Assembly (NCBI RefSeq): GCF_008364685.1
Contig: NZ_VTTL01000002.1
Coordinates: 1 to 64,000, forward strand
DNA: 64,000 nt
Reading direction: 5' to 3'
DNA from: Xanthobacter oligotrophicus
GTDB lineage: Bacteria > Pseudomonadota > Alphaproteobacteria > Rhizobiales > Xanthobacteraceae
Part shown: positions 16,124 through 23,404 of the stretch, piece by piece
Layout of the letters: each line of letters begins with the position of its first letter
Numbering within the stretch: position 1 is the stretch's first letter
Notes under the pieces: generated by a model
Seen by the model: the letters and a program-made list of their open reading frames with translations, nothing else
Told to the model about the DNA's origin: nothing
The model's database searches: none
Position numbers and translations under genes: made by a program

Positions 16124-16978
16124 TCACGCCGCGGTTTCAGCTCCCGCAGCTGCGCCTCGCTCCCCGGTTTCTCTTCGCTCCGCCGGGGCATGCACCACCC
16201 CCAGAAGCTCCAGCACCTGGTCGCGCAGGGCCACGAACTGCGGGCTGGAGCGGTCACGCCGGGCCACCTCGGGCACATTGAGCACCGCCGCGATGCGCCC
16301 CGGCCGGGGATGCAGCACCACGATGCGATGGCCCAGATACACCGCCTCGTCCACATCGTGGGTGACGAGGATGGCGGTGGCCCCCTCGTTCGCCACGATT
16401 CGCTTCAACTCCTCCTGCAATCTCAGCCGCGTCAGCGCATCGAGCGCGCCCAGGGGCTCGTCCAGCAACAGGAAACGCGGCCGGTTAGCCAGCGCCCGGG
16501 CGATGGCGACGCGCTGCGCCATGCCGCCGGACAGCTGGGCCGGATAGGCCTTGGCGAAGGCTTCCAGCCCCACCAGTTCCAGATGCTCGGCCACGGCGCG
16601 CCGTCGCGCCGGCTTGTCGAGGCCGGAATGCAGCAGCGCCGCGCCCACATTGGCCTCCACCGTGAGCCACGGCAGCAGCCGGTGCTCCTGGAACACGATG
16701 GCGCGGTCGGCGCCTGGCCCGTTCACCGGCCGGTCGTCGAGGCGGATCTCGCCGGAATAGTCCCGGTCGAGGCCGAGGATCAGGCGCAGCAGGGTGGACT
16801 TGCCGCAGCCGGAGGCGCCCACCACGCTGACGAAGGCGCCGGCCTCCACGGTGAGATTGATGCCGGACAGCGCCTCGATGGGCCGGCCCTGCACCAGGAA
16901 GGTCTTGCTGACATTGCGGATGTCGAGGGCGGGATGGCGCGCCGCCGGCAGCGGGACGGAAGAAAGGGGCGCGGTCAT
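16124..16978 (-). CDS. ABC transporter ATP-binding protein, nitrate/sulfonate/taurine type
   Basis: A 284-residue ATPase of the SsuB/TauB/NrtD class. The Walker A motif is GASGCGKST, the Q-loop QEHRLLPWLTVEANV, the signature LSGGMAQRVAIARAL, Walker B FLLLDEPLGALD and the H-loop VTHDVDEA. It powers the import system encoded by the genes upstream. Its ATG overlaps the stop of the permease gene by four bases (ATGA), so the two are coupled. It is the last gene of the operon binding protein, permease, permease, ATPase. The C-terminal 30 residues are an Ala/Glu-rich tail of no known role. Confidence 0.92.
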   Translation of the reverse strand: MTAPLSSVPLPAARHPALDIRNVSKTFLVQGRPIEALSGINLTVEAGAFVSVVGASGCGKSTLLRLILGLDRDYSGEIRLDDRPVNGPGADRAIVFQEHRLLPWLTVEANVGAALLHSGLDKPARRRAVAEHLELVGLEAFAKAYPAQLSGGMAQRVAIARALANRPRFLLLDEPLGALDALTRLRLQEELKRIVANEGATAILVTHDVDEAVYLGHRIVVLHPRPGRIAAVLNVPEVARRDRSSPQFVALRDQVLELLGVVHAPAERRETGERGAAAGAETAA

Positions 16979-17850
16979 CGCCCCTGCCACCGTACAAGGA
17001 GGGCTTCGGCGCGCTCGGCCAGCGTGTTGTAGGCGAGCCCCACCAGGCCGAACAACAGGATGGCGAGGAACAGAAGATCGATCTCGAACAATTGGCTGCC
17101 CTCGTTGAGCCGCCCGCCAAGGCCGGGGGCGATGTTGAGGAAGAGTTCGGAGCCCACGGTGGCAAGCCACGCATAGATGAGCGCGCCGTGCAGGCCGGTG
17201 AAGATCATGGGCAGCGCGCTCGGCACCGCCACGAGGCGAAAATAGGTCCAGCGGCTGAACAGCAGCACGTCCGACAATTCGCGATAGGTGGCGGGAACGA
17301 GGCTGATGCCCCGCCAGGTGCTCACCACCACCGGCTGGAACGCCGCCACCGCGATGAAGGCGATCTTGCCGGTGTCGGCGCCGCCGAACCACATGGACAG
17401 CAGAGGCACCCAGGCGAACAGCGCCGTCTGCCGCTGGGCCAGCACGGTCGGGCCGATGATCTTGCCAAGCCGGCCCGACAGGCCCAGCAGGCCGCCGATG
17501 GCAAGGCCGGCGGCAACCCCGATGGACAGCCCGGCGAGGTTGCGCCGCAACGTCTCCTTGAGATCGAACAGGATGGTGCCTTGGGTCACCTCCACGACGA
17601 GGCGATGGACCACGTCGAGGGGGGACGGCAGGTATTTGCGTTCCACCCAGCCGAAATGATGGGCGGCGAACCACAGCAGCAGCAGCGCGCCGAACGAGGC
17701 CCAGGGCCGCCAGTCGAGCCGCCTCAGGTCGAGGCTCCGGCCCAGCGCCCGGCCCCTGCCGCGCAGGGCCGTCGCGAGCCGCGAGGGGGCCGCGGGCGCG
17801 GCGTCGCCAAGGGCGCTTCGGGCGGCACCGGAGAGGGCGTCAATGGACAT
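16975..17850 (-). CDS. ABC transporter permease (SsuC/TauC type)
   Basis: A 291-residue membrane protein with about six transmembrane segments and the binding-protein-dependent permease motif ahead of the last segments (ALPMIFTGLHGALIYAWLATVG). It has a 60-residue cytoplasmic N-terminus before the first segment (FGALLLLWFAAHHFG). The start at 17850 lies inside the end of the upstream permease gene (11-base overlap). Together with that second permease it would form a heterodimeric channel; many SsuC-type systems use a homodimer instead. Confidence 0.9.
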   Translation of the reverse strand: MSIDALSGAARSALGDAAPAAPSRLATALRGRGRALGRSLDLRRLDWRPWASFGALLLLWFAAHHFGWVERKYLPSPLDVVHRLVVEVTQGTILFDLKETLRRNLAGLSIGVAAGLAIGGLLGLSGRLGKIIGPTVLAQRQTALFAWVPLLSMWFGGADTGKIAFIAVAAFQPVVVSTWRGISLVPATYRELSDVLLFSRWTYFRLVAVPSALPMIFTGLHGALIYAWLATVGSELFLNIAPGLGGRLNEGSQLFEIDLLFLAILLFGLVGLAYNTLAERAEALLVRWQGR

Positions 17851-18703
17851 CGGCGGTCCCCTTCTTCCACGGCTGCGCCCGGCGCTCCACCGCCCGCAGC
17901 AGCAGGTCCATGGCAAGGCCGGCGATGGCCACCACGATCATGGCGACGATGACGAGATCGAGCTGGAACAGCTGGCGGCCCCACGTCATCAGGTAGCCGA
18001 GGCCCTCGAAGGAGGCGAACAGCTCGGCCAGCACCAAAGTCTGCCAGGCGTTGGCGAGGCCCTCGCGCAGCCCGGCGAAGATGGAGGGCACCGCCCCCGG
18101 CAGCACGATGAGGCGCAGGGTGTCGCGCGTATCGAACTGCAGCGCCTGCCCCAGCTCGCGGAAGGCGGGCGAGACCGCCTCGATGCCGCGCTCCGTGCCG
18201 AGGATGACGGGGATGGCCGCCGACCAGGCGATGACCACATATTTCAGCGGCTCGTCGATGCCCATGAACAAGGTGAGCAGCGGCATCCAGGCCAGAACGT
18301 TCACCCGCGCCACCGCCTGCACCGGCGGATAGAAGAAGGCGCGGAAGGTGGGCGACAGGCCGGCCGCCGCACCGAAGGCGAGCCCGCCCACCGCCCCGAT
18401 GCCGAAGCCGATCAGCACCCGCTCGGTGGAGACCTTCAGATGGGTGGCGAGCGTGCCGTCGCTGGCGAGACCGAGGAAGGTCTCGAGGATCGCCTGGGGC
18501 GCCGGCAGGATCTGTTCCGGCAGCAGGCCGGCCCGCGCCGCCGCCCACCACAGGACCACCAGAAAAATGGGAAAGCCGAGCCCGAGCACGGCGGCCGGGA
18601 TCGCGCGCGGCGGGCGGCGGCGGCCGGTTGACGGCCGCGCGGCCTCAGGGCGGGCCGACCCGTCGCGGGCGGACCTTGTGTCGAGGGTCTGTGTGAGGCT
18701 CAT
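17840..18703 (-). CDS. ABC transporter permease (SsuC/TauC type), second subunit
   Basis: A 287-residue paralogue of the neighbouring permease, with six predicted transmembrane segments beginning at AAVLGLGFPIFLVVLWWAAA. The permease signature is in AVPSIFAGLREGLANAWQTL. It overlaps the downstream permease gene by 11 bases. Having two distinct permeases side by side fits the sulfate-ester type importers better than the single-permease Ssu or Tau systems, although this is an inference from arrangement. Confidence 0.9.
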   Translation of the reverse strand: MSLTQTLDTRSARDGSARPEAARPSTGRRRPPRAIPAAVLGLGFPIFLVVLWWAAARAGLLPEQILPAPQAILETFLGLASDGTLATHLKVSTERVLIGFGIGAVGGLAFGAAAGLSPTFRAFFYPPVQAVARVNVLAWMPLLTLFMGIDEPLKYVVIAWSAAIPVILGTERGIEAVSPAFRELGQALQFDTRDTLRLIVLPGAVPSIFAGLREGLANAWQTLVLAELFASFEGLGYLMTWGRQLFQLDLVIVAMIVVAIAGLAMDLLLRAVERRAQPWKKGTADVH

Positions 18704-18779
18704 GTCGCTCCACCGGTGATGGCGTGGACGGGGCCGGGGCGCGACCTGCGTCCCCCCGGCCCCCGGATGAAACCAATAT

Positions 18780-19895
18780 TCAGTTGGAGGCTTTCTGGTC
18801 GATCCGGCCGCGGGTCACGATCTTGCCCTTGGCGTCGTGGGTCGACCAGAAGTCCTCCAGGGCCAGATCCTTCAGGGCCTTGTCGAGATAGGTGCGGTCG
18901 AACCAGTGATCGATGTCCGGATCGCCCTTCAGCAGGCCGTAGTCCTTGGCGGCGGCGGCCTGTTCCTTGTAGCGGGCGACCACATAGTCATCGATCAGCG
19001 GATTGACGATGTGGGAGAGCCGCACGCCGTCGAAATTCGTCACGAAGGTTTGCTTGGGCAGGCCGGAGAGCGCCCAGGCCTCGAACGCCTCCTCGCGGTT
19101 TTCATCCAGCGAGATGAACCGGGCCGCCTTGATGAAGGTGGTGACCACGCGCTGGGTCAGCTCGGGATGCGCGGCGGCGAAGGTCTCGGTGACGAAGTAG
19201 GACGAGTTGCGCCCCAAGGTCGGATCGTCGTTCTTGGTGGTGTAGACGATCTTGACCACGCCCCGCGCCGCCAGCGGCAGATATTCCTGCCCACCGAACA
19301 CCGCATCCACATTGCCGGAGCTCAAGGCCGCCACCGCGGCGTTGGCATCGAGATTGATGAAGCGCACGTCCTTCTCGGAGAGGCCATGCAGCGCCAGGAT
19401 GCGGTCGGTGGCGTTCTGCAAATTGGTGCCCTTGAACAAAGCGACCTTGCGGCCCTTCACGTCCTCCACCTTGGCGATGTCGCTGTTGGCCGGCACCGCG
19501 AGGAAGATGGGATTGTTGCGCTGGGTGGCGAAGATGAACTTGTGCTTCAGCCCCCGCGCGCGACCGACGATGGCCGGCAGGTCGCCCAGCAGGAAGAAAT
19601 CGAGCTGGCCGGAGGCCACCGATTCATTCAGCGCCGGCCCGGCGCCGCGGAAGAACGTCCATTCGATTTTCACGTCCTTGTCGTTGGCGAACTCCTTCTC
19701 GATCAGTTCGCGCGCCCGGGCATAGGTGGTGGGATCGCCGTGGGAGAAGGCCCGCTGCTCGGCGCCGACGCCGGGATGGCCGAAGCGGATCACGGTCTCG
19801 GCGGAAGCCGCTCCCGCGCACAGGGCGAGAAGCGCGGCGGCACCTGCCAGCGGGCGCAGAAGTGGACGCAGAAGACGAAGAATGGGGGACGACAT
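18780..19895 (-). CDS. Periplasmic binding protein for an organosulfur compound (SsuA/AtsR-like)
   Basis: A 371-residue type II periplasmic binding protein of the NMT1/SsuA family. A signal peptide covers about residues 1-32 (AALLALCAGAASAETV). The mature start IRFGHPGVG and the segments SGQLDFFLLGDLPAIVGRAR, VKGRKVALFKGTNLQN and ALSSGNVDAVFGGQEYLP are typical of sulfonate/taurine/sulfate-ester binding proteins. It is the first transport gene of the operon and is preceded by the dioxygenase gene, so its ligand is probably the dioxygenase substrate, a sulfonate or alkyl sulfate. Confidence 0.88.
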   Translation of the reverse strand: MSSPILRLLRPLLRPLAGAAALLALCAGAASAETVIRFGHPGVGAEQRAFSHGDPTTYARARELIEKEFANDKDVKIEWTFFRGAGPALNESVASGQLDFFLLGDLPAIVGRARGLKHKFIFATQRNNPIFLAVPANSDIAKVEDVKGRKVALFKGTNLQNATDRILALHGLSEKDVRFINLDANAAVAALSSGNVDAVFGGQEYLPLAARGVVKIVYTTKNDDPTLGRNSSYFVTETFAAAHPELTQRVVTTFIKAARFISLDENREEAFEAWALSGLPKQTFVTNFDGVRLSHIVNPLIDDYVVARYKEQAAAAKDYGLLKGDPDIDHWFDRTYLDKALKDLALEDFWSTHDAKGKIVTRGRIDQKASN

Positions 19896-19965
19896 GGGAA
19901 CCTCGTCGGGATGCGGGCGCGGGGCGGCCGGGCGGATATCCCGGCCGCGTCGGGCGGGTGCGGGC

Positions 19966-20922
19966 TCAGGCGGCGCGGCCGACCTCGGCCTTGTCGTGGC
20001 GCGAGCGCAGGACGCTCGAACGGCCGTCCACGCTCACCGGCACCTCGCCGTCCACGGTCACGCGGCGCACGATGCGGTGCTGGTCGCCATAGTCGTTGAC
20101 CGCGTAGTGCTGGGTGGCGCGGTTGTCCCAGATCGCAACGTCGCCGTGCCGCCAGCGCCAGCGCACGGTATTTTCCGGCGCGGTGATGTGGCTCTGGAAC
20201 AGGTCGTAGAGCTTCTGGCTGTCGCCCTTGTTGAGGCCGATGAAGCGCTGCACGAAATTGCCGAGCACGAGGGTGCGCTCGCCGGTTTCGGGATGCACGC
20301 GCACCACGGGATGCTCGGTCTCGAACACGGTGCGGGTGAAGTTGCGGTCGAACTGCCGGCGGTCGTCGGCGGTGGCGTGGGGGCGCACGGCGGCATAGTC
20401 GTAGGCGTTGGAATGCAGCGCCCACAGGCTGTCGGCGAGCTGGCGCAGCGGCTCGGGCAGATGATCATAGGCGGCGGCGGTGTTGGACCACACCGTGTCG
20501 CCGCCGGCGGCGGGAATCAGCACGCCGCGCAGCACCGAGATCTTGGGATAGGCATCCACGAAGGTGACATCCGTGTGCCACTGGTCGGCACGGCCGGCGC
20601 CCTGCCCGCTGTCGCGCTCGCCGCTGCGGCGGGTGTCCAGCTCCAGCACCGAACTGGTGCCGGAAAGCGCGCCGATGGTGGGATGGGGAACCAGCCCGCC
20701 GAACCGTGCGCCGAACGCCTCCTGCGCGGCGTCGTCCAGATGCTCCTGGTCGCGGAAGAACAGCACCTTGTGCTTCAGCAGCAGGCGCTGGATCTCGTCG
20801 AACAGCGGCTGCGGCAGGTCGCCGGCGAGCCGCACGTTGCGGATCTCGACCCCGATGCGGCCGGAGAGCGGAACCACGTCGCTCTCGGGAAGGGTGGGCA
20901 GGCTGGTAACCGATGCGCTCAT
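19966..20922 (-). CDS. Fe(II)/2-oxoglutarate dioxygenase, TauD/AtsK (alkylsulfatase) family
   Basis: A 318-residue TauD/TfdA-family dioxygenase. The iron-binding facial triad begins in QWHTDVTF (His, Asp) and is completed by the C-terminal histidine in ATQHYAVND; the following arginine in HRIVRR binds 2-oxoglutarate. The family uses O2 and 2-oxoglutarate to hydroxylate next to the sulfur group, releasing sulfite (taurine) or sulfate (alkyl sulfate esters). Overall it looks closer to AtsK alkylsulfatase than to taurine dioxygenase, but this needs phylogeny. The ATG at 20922 has a perfect GGAGG. It heads an operon with the ABC importer and so supplies sulfur from organic sources, probably under sulfate limitation. 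Confidence 0.87.
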   Translation of the reverse strand: MSASVTSLPTLPESDVVPLSGRIGVEIRNVRLAGDLPQPLFDEIQRLLLKHKVLFFRDQEHLDDAAQEAFGARFGGLVPHPTIGALSGTSSVLELDTRRSGERDSGQGAGRADQWHTDVTFVDAYPKISVLRGVLIPAAGGDTVWSNTAAAYDHLPEPLRQLADSLWALHSNAYDYAAVRPHATADDRRQFDRNFTRTVFETEHPVVRVHPETGERTLVLGNFVQRFIGLNKGDSQKLYDLFQSHITAPENTVRWRWRHGDVAIWDNRATQHYAVNDYGDQHRIVRRVTVDGEVPVSVDGRSSVLRSRHDKAEVGRAA

Positions 20923-21150
20923 GGCAACCTCCTCGCGATGACCTGATGGCCTTTCCCAGGATCGGGGCAGGTTCCCGGATCGAGGGGGCTTTGGCGCCGT
21001 GCATTCGACGGGCGCCACAGCCGCGGCGGGAATATTTAGATTGATATTTTCAAGTTAGTCTATAAATTAAATAAACATTCAAATCCGGTTGTTTCACACC
21101 CTCGTTTCCACCCCTTCGTTCCACCCCCTCTTTGCCAAGCGAGTTGCGGC
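20923..21150. promoter_or_regulatory. Divergent promoter region of the sulfur locus, AT-rich core
   Basis: This 228-base region separates the dioxygenase operon (minus) from the flavoprotein operon (plus). Its centre, about 21029-21085, is strikingly AT-rich in otherwise GC-rich DNA and contains TAGATTGA and TCAAGTTAGTCTA as partly complementary blocks. This is the natural place for two promoters and an activator site (a CysB/SfnR/AtsR-like regulator is possible). No single consensus stands out. Confidence 0.5.
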
Positions 21151-22758
21151 ATGGGCACAGCCTCTTCCCCGTCGTCGGAAAGCCATCTGGATTGCGATGT
21201 CCTCGTGCTCGGCGGCGGGCCGGCGGGCACCTGGGCAGCCCTTGAAGCGGCGAAATCCGGGGCCCGCGTCATCCTCGCGGACAAGGGCTTCTGCGGCACC
21301 TCGGGGGCGACCGCGCCCTCCGGCACCTCGGTGTGGTACGTGCCGCCGGATCCGGAGCGCCGGCACGCCGCCATCGTCAGCCGCGAGGCGCTGGGCGGCC
21401 ATCTCGCCGACCGGGCGTGGTCGGCCCGGGTGCTGGATGCCACCTACGACGCCCTCAACCACCTGGGCGAGCGCGGCTATCCCTTCCCGCTGGAAGAGGC
21501 CGGCGCGCCCATCCGCGTGTCCCTGCAGGGGCCGGAATACATGCGGCTCATGCGCAAGCTGGCGAAGAGCGCTGGCGTGCGCATCCTCGATCACAGCCCG
21601 GCTCTGGAACTGCTGGTGGATGGCGGCGGGGCGGTGGCGGGGGCGCGGGGCATCCGCCGCCAGCAGGGCGACGGCTGGCGGGTGCATGCCGGCGCGGTGG
21701 TGATCGCCACCGGCGGCTGCGCCTTCCTCTCCCGCGCGCTGGGGTGCACCGCCCTCACCGGCGACGGCCACCTCATGGCGGCGGAAGCGGGGGCGGACTT
21801 CTCGGGCATGGAATTCTCCAATGCCTATGCCATCGCCGCGGCCTTCTCGTCGGTCACCAAGACGCTGTTCTACAAGTGGGCCACCTTCACCGACGCGGGC
21901 GGCGACGAGATTCCCGGCGCCGCGTCCAACGGCGGGCGCTCAGTGATCGCGCGGCACCTGCAGACCGGGCCGGTGTTCGCCCGGCTCGACCGCGCCGATG
22001 ATGCCATGCGGCAGAGCATGCGCTCGGCCCAGCCCAATTTCTTCCTGCCCTTCGATCGCATGGGCATCGATCCCTTCACCCAGCGCTTCCCAGTCACCCT
22101 CCATCTGGAGGGCACGGTGCGCGGCACCGGCGGATTGCGGATCGTGGACGAGACCTGCGCCACCGGCGTCCCCGGCCTCTATGCCGCCGGCGACGCCGCG
22201 ACGCGCGAACTGATCTGCGGCGGCTTCACCGGCGGCGGCAGCCACAATGCCGCCTGGGCCATCTCCTCCGGCCGCTGGGCGGGACGTGCGGCCGCAGACC
22301 ATGGCCGCCGCGCGCACACGAGCGCTGCGCGGCAGGGCGCCGGCACCGTGGGGCTGCGGGATGCCGGCGCCCGCCCCTTCGACCCCGCCGAGGCGGCCCG
22401 CACCGTGCTCGCCGAGGTCCACCCCTTCGAGCGCAATTATTTCCGCACCGAGGCCGGGCTCGGCGCCGCCCTCGACCGGCTCGACCGGCAGTGGGAGGGC
22501 CTGCGCGCCGCCGCTGCCGCCGACCGCGACGGCGTGCTGCGCACCCGCGAGGCCGCGGCCATGACCGCCGTGGCCCGCTGGATGTACCGAAGCGCCCTCG
22601 CCCGCACCGAGAGCCGGGGCATGCACCGCCGCATGGAGCATGCCGGGGCGGACCCGGCGCAGCGGCATTACCTCACATCGGGCGGGCTCGACGCCGTGTT
22701 CGTCTCGCGCCGCCCGGCCCCGGCGCTGGCCACCAATGCCGCGGAGATCGCCGCATGA
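21151..22758 (+). CDS. FAD-dependent oxidoreductase, adenylylsulfate/fumarate reductase flavoprotein-like
   Basis: A 535-residue flavoprotein. The FAD-binding motif is LVLGGGPAGTWAALEAAKSG, followed by KGFCGTSGATAPSGTSVWY, VVIATGGCAFLSRALG, and near residue 340 GVPGLYAAGDAATRELICGG. A helical C-terminal domain carries RTVLAEVHPFERNYFRTEAG, as in the A-subunits of succinate dehydrogenase and adenylylsulfate reductase. Its stop overlaps the start of a 2x[4Fe-4S] ferredoxin gene by four bases, the same A/B pairing as AprAB. It is divergent from the organosulfur operon, which suggests a role in sulfur release or in supplying electrons. Substrate unknown; I see no proof that it acts on adenylylsulfate. 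Confidence 0.8.
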   Translation: MGTASSPSSESHLDCDVLVLGGGPAGTWAALEAAKSGARVILADKGFCGTSGATAPSGTSVWYVPPDPERRHAAIVSREALGGHLADRAWSARVLDATYDALNHLGERGYPFPLEEAGAPIRVSLQGPEYMRLMRKLAKSAGVRILDHSPALELLVDGGGAVAGARGIRRQQGDGWRVHAGAVVIATGGCAFLSRALGCTALTGDGHLMAAEAGADFSGMEFSNAYAIAAAFSSVTKTLFYKWATFTDAGGDEIPGAASNGGRSVIARHLQTGPVFARLDRADDAMRQSMRSAQPNFFLPFDRMGIDPFTQRFPVTLHLEGTVRGTGGLRIVDETCATGVPGLYAAGDAATRELICGGFTGGGSHNAAWAISSGRWAGRAAADHGRRAHTSAARQGAGTVGLRDAGARPFDPAEAARTVLAEVHPFERNYFRTEAGLGAALDRLDRQWEGLRAAAAADRDGVLRTREAAAMTAVARWMYRSALARTESRGMHRRMEHAGADPAQRHYLTSGGLDAVFVSRRPAPALATNAAEIAA

Positions 22759-23081
22759 TCGAGATCGTCAGCCCGTCCCGCTGCACCGCCTGCAACATCT
22801 GCGTCAGCGCCTGCCCCACCAATGTGTTCGACAAGACGCCCGGCGCCCCGCCGGTGATCGCCCGGCCGGACGATTGCCAGACCTGCTTCATGTGCGAGCT
22901 GTATTGCCCGGAGGACGCGCTCTACGTGTCGCCCAAGACCGGCGGCTGGCAGGGCATCAGCGAGGACGACCTTGTCGCCTCGGGCGCGCTCGGCAGCTAT
23001 CGCGCCGCCATCGGCTGGACCCCCGGCACCGCCGAGCTGCGGCGCGTGGACACCATGCACCGCGTGCTCAAGGGCGGGTGA
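22755..23081 (+). CDS. Ferredoxin with two [4Fe-4S] clusters, AprB-like
   Basis: A 108-residue ferredoxin with two cluster motifs: CTACNICVSACP near the start and CQTCFMCELYCP at about residues 36-47. About 55 residues follow that are not part of the clusters (GISEDDLVASGALGSYRAAI...), as in ferredoxin-like subunits of flavoprotein complexes. It is translationally coupled to the flavoprotein gene (ATGA). It most likely forms a complex with that protein and shuttles electrons to or from its FAD. Confidence 0.85.
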   Translation: MIEIVSPSRCTACNICVSACPTNVFDKTPGAPPVIARPDDCQTCFMCELYCPEDALYVSPKTGGWQGISEDDLVASGALGSYRAAIGWTPGTAELRRVDTMHRVLKGG

Positions 23082-23208
23082 CGGGGGCACCGCCCCACTG
23101 CTGCCATCGCTCCCTCTCAGGCAAGGCGCGCGCTGCTGTCACTCCTTCTCCCGTAAGGGTAGCGCTGCTTCTCCGCTCTCCCACGTGCGGGTCAAGTCCC
23201 GCCCCGCC

Positions 23209-23232
23209 CCCTCTCCCGCTTGCGGGGGAGGG
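23209..23232 (+). repeat. GC-rich palindromic repeat, copy 1
   Basis: A 24-base element centred on CCCGCTTGCGGG. Its exact reverse complement lies at 23339-23362, and similarity extends some bases beyond the core. It is a dispersed intergenic element of REP type. The pair could fold into a large hairpin that ends both converging transcripts. Confidence 0.7.
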
Positions 23233-23338
23233 TTGGGGAGGGGGCACGGCGGCGGGAGTTGGGAACGGTGGAGCCGCCCCGAACTGCCGCTTCATGCCCA
23301 TTCAGCGTGCCAGCGGTGAGAGCGCTGCCCCCACCCTG

Positions 23339-23362
23339 CCCTCCCCCGCAAGCGGGAGAGGG
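23339..23362 (-). repeat. GC-rich palindromic repeat, copy 2 (inverted)
   Basis: The exact reverse complement of the 24-base element at 23209-23232, 106 bases away. The core CCCGCAAGCGGG is itself palindromic. Confidence 0.7.
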
Positions 23363-23404
23363 TTGCCACCGTGCCCGGGAGCAGCAGGAGCCTTTCGCCA
23401 ATCC

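Larger units (their letters stand above)
23082..23404. other. Intergenic region between convergent genes, with an inverted repeat pair
   Basis: No gene is seen. It contains two palindrome-like GC-rich elements in opposite orientation, described separately, between the ferredoxin gene and the 3' end of the multicopper oxidase gene. Confidence 0.6.

Noticed and set aside
23092-23400. Short open frames over the inverted repeat pair after the ferredoxin gene
   Set aside because: They translate the palindromic repeats into low-complexity Pro/Arg/Gly sequence and have no start signals.
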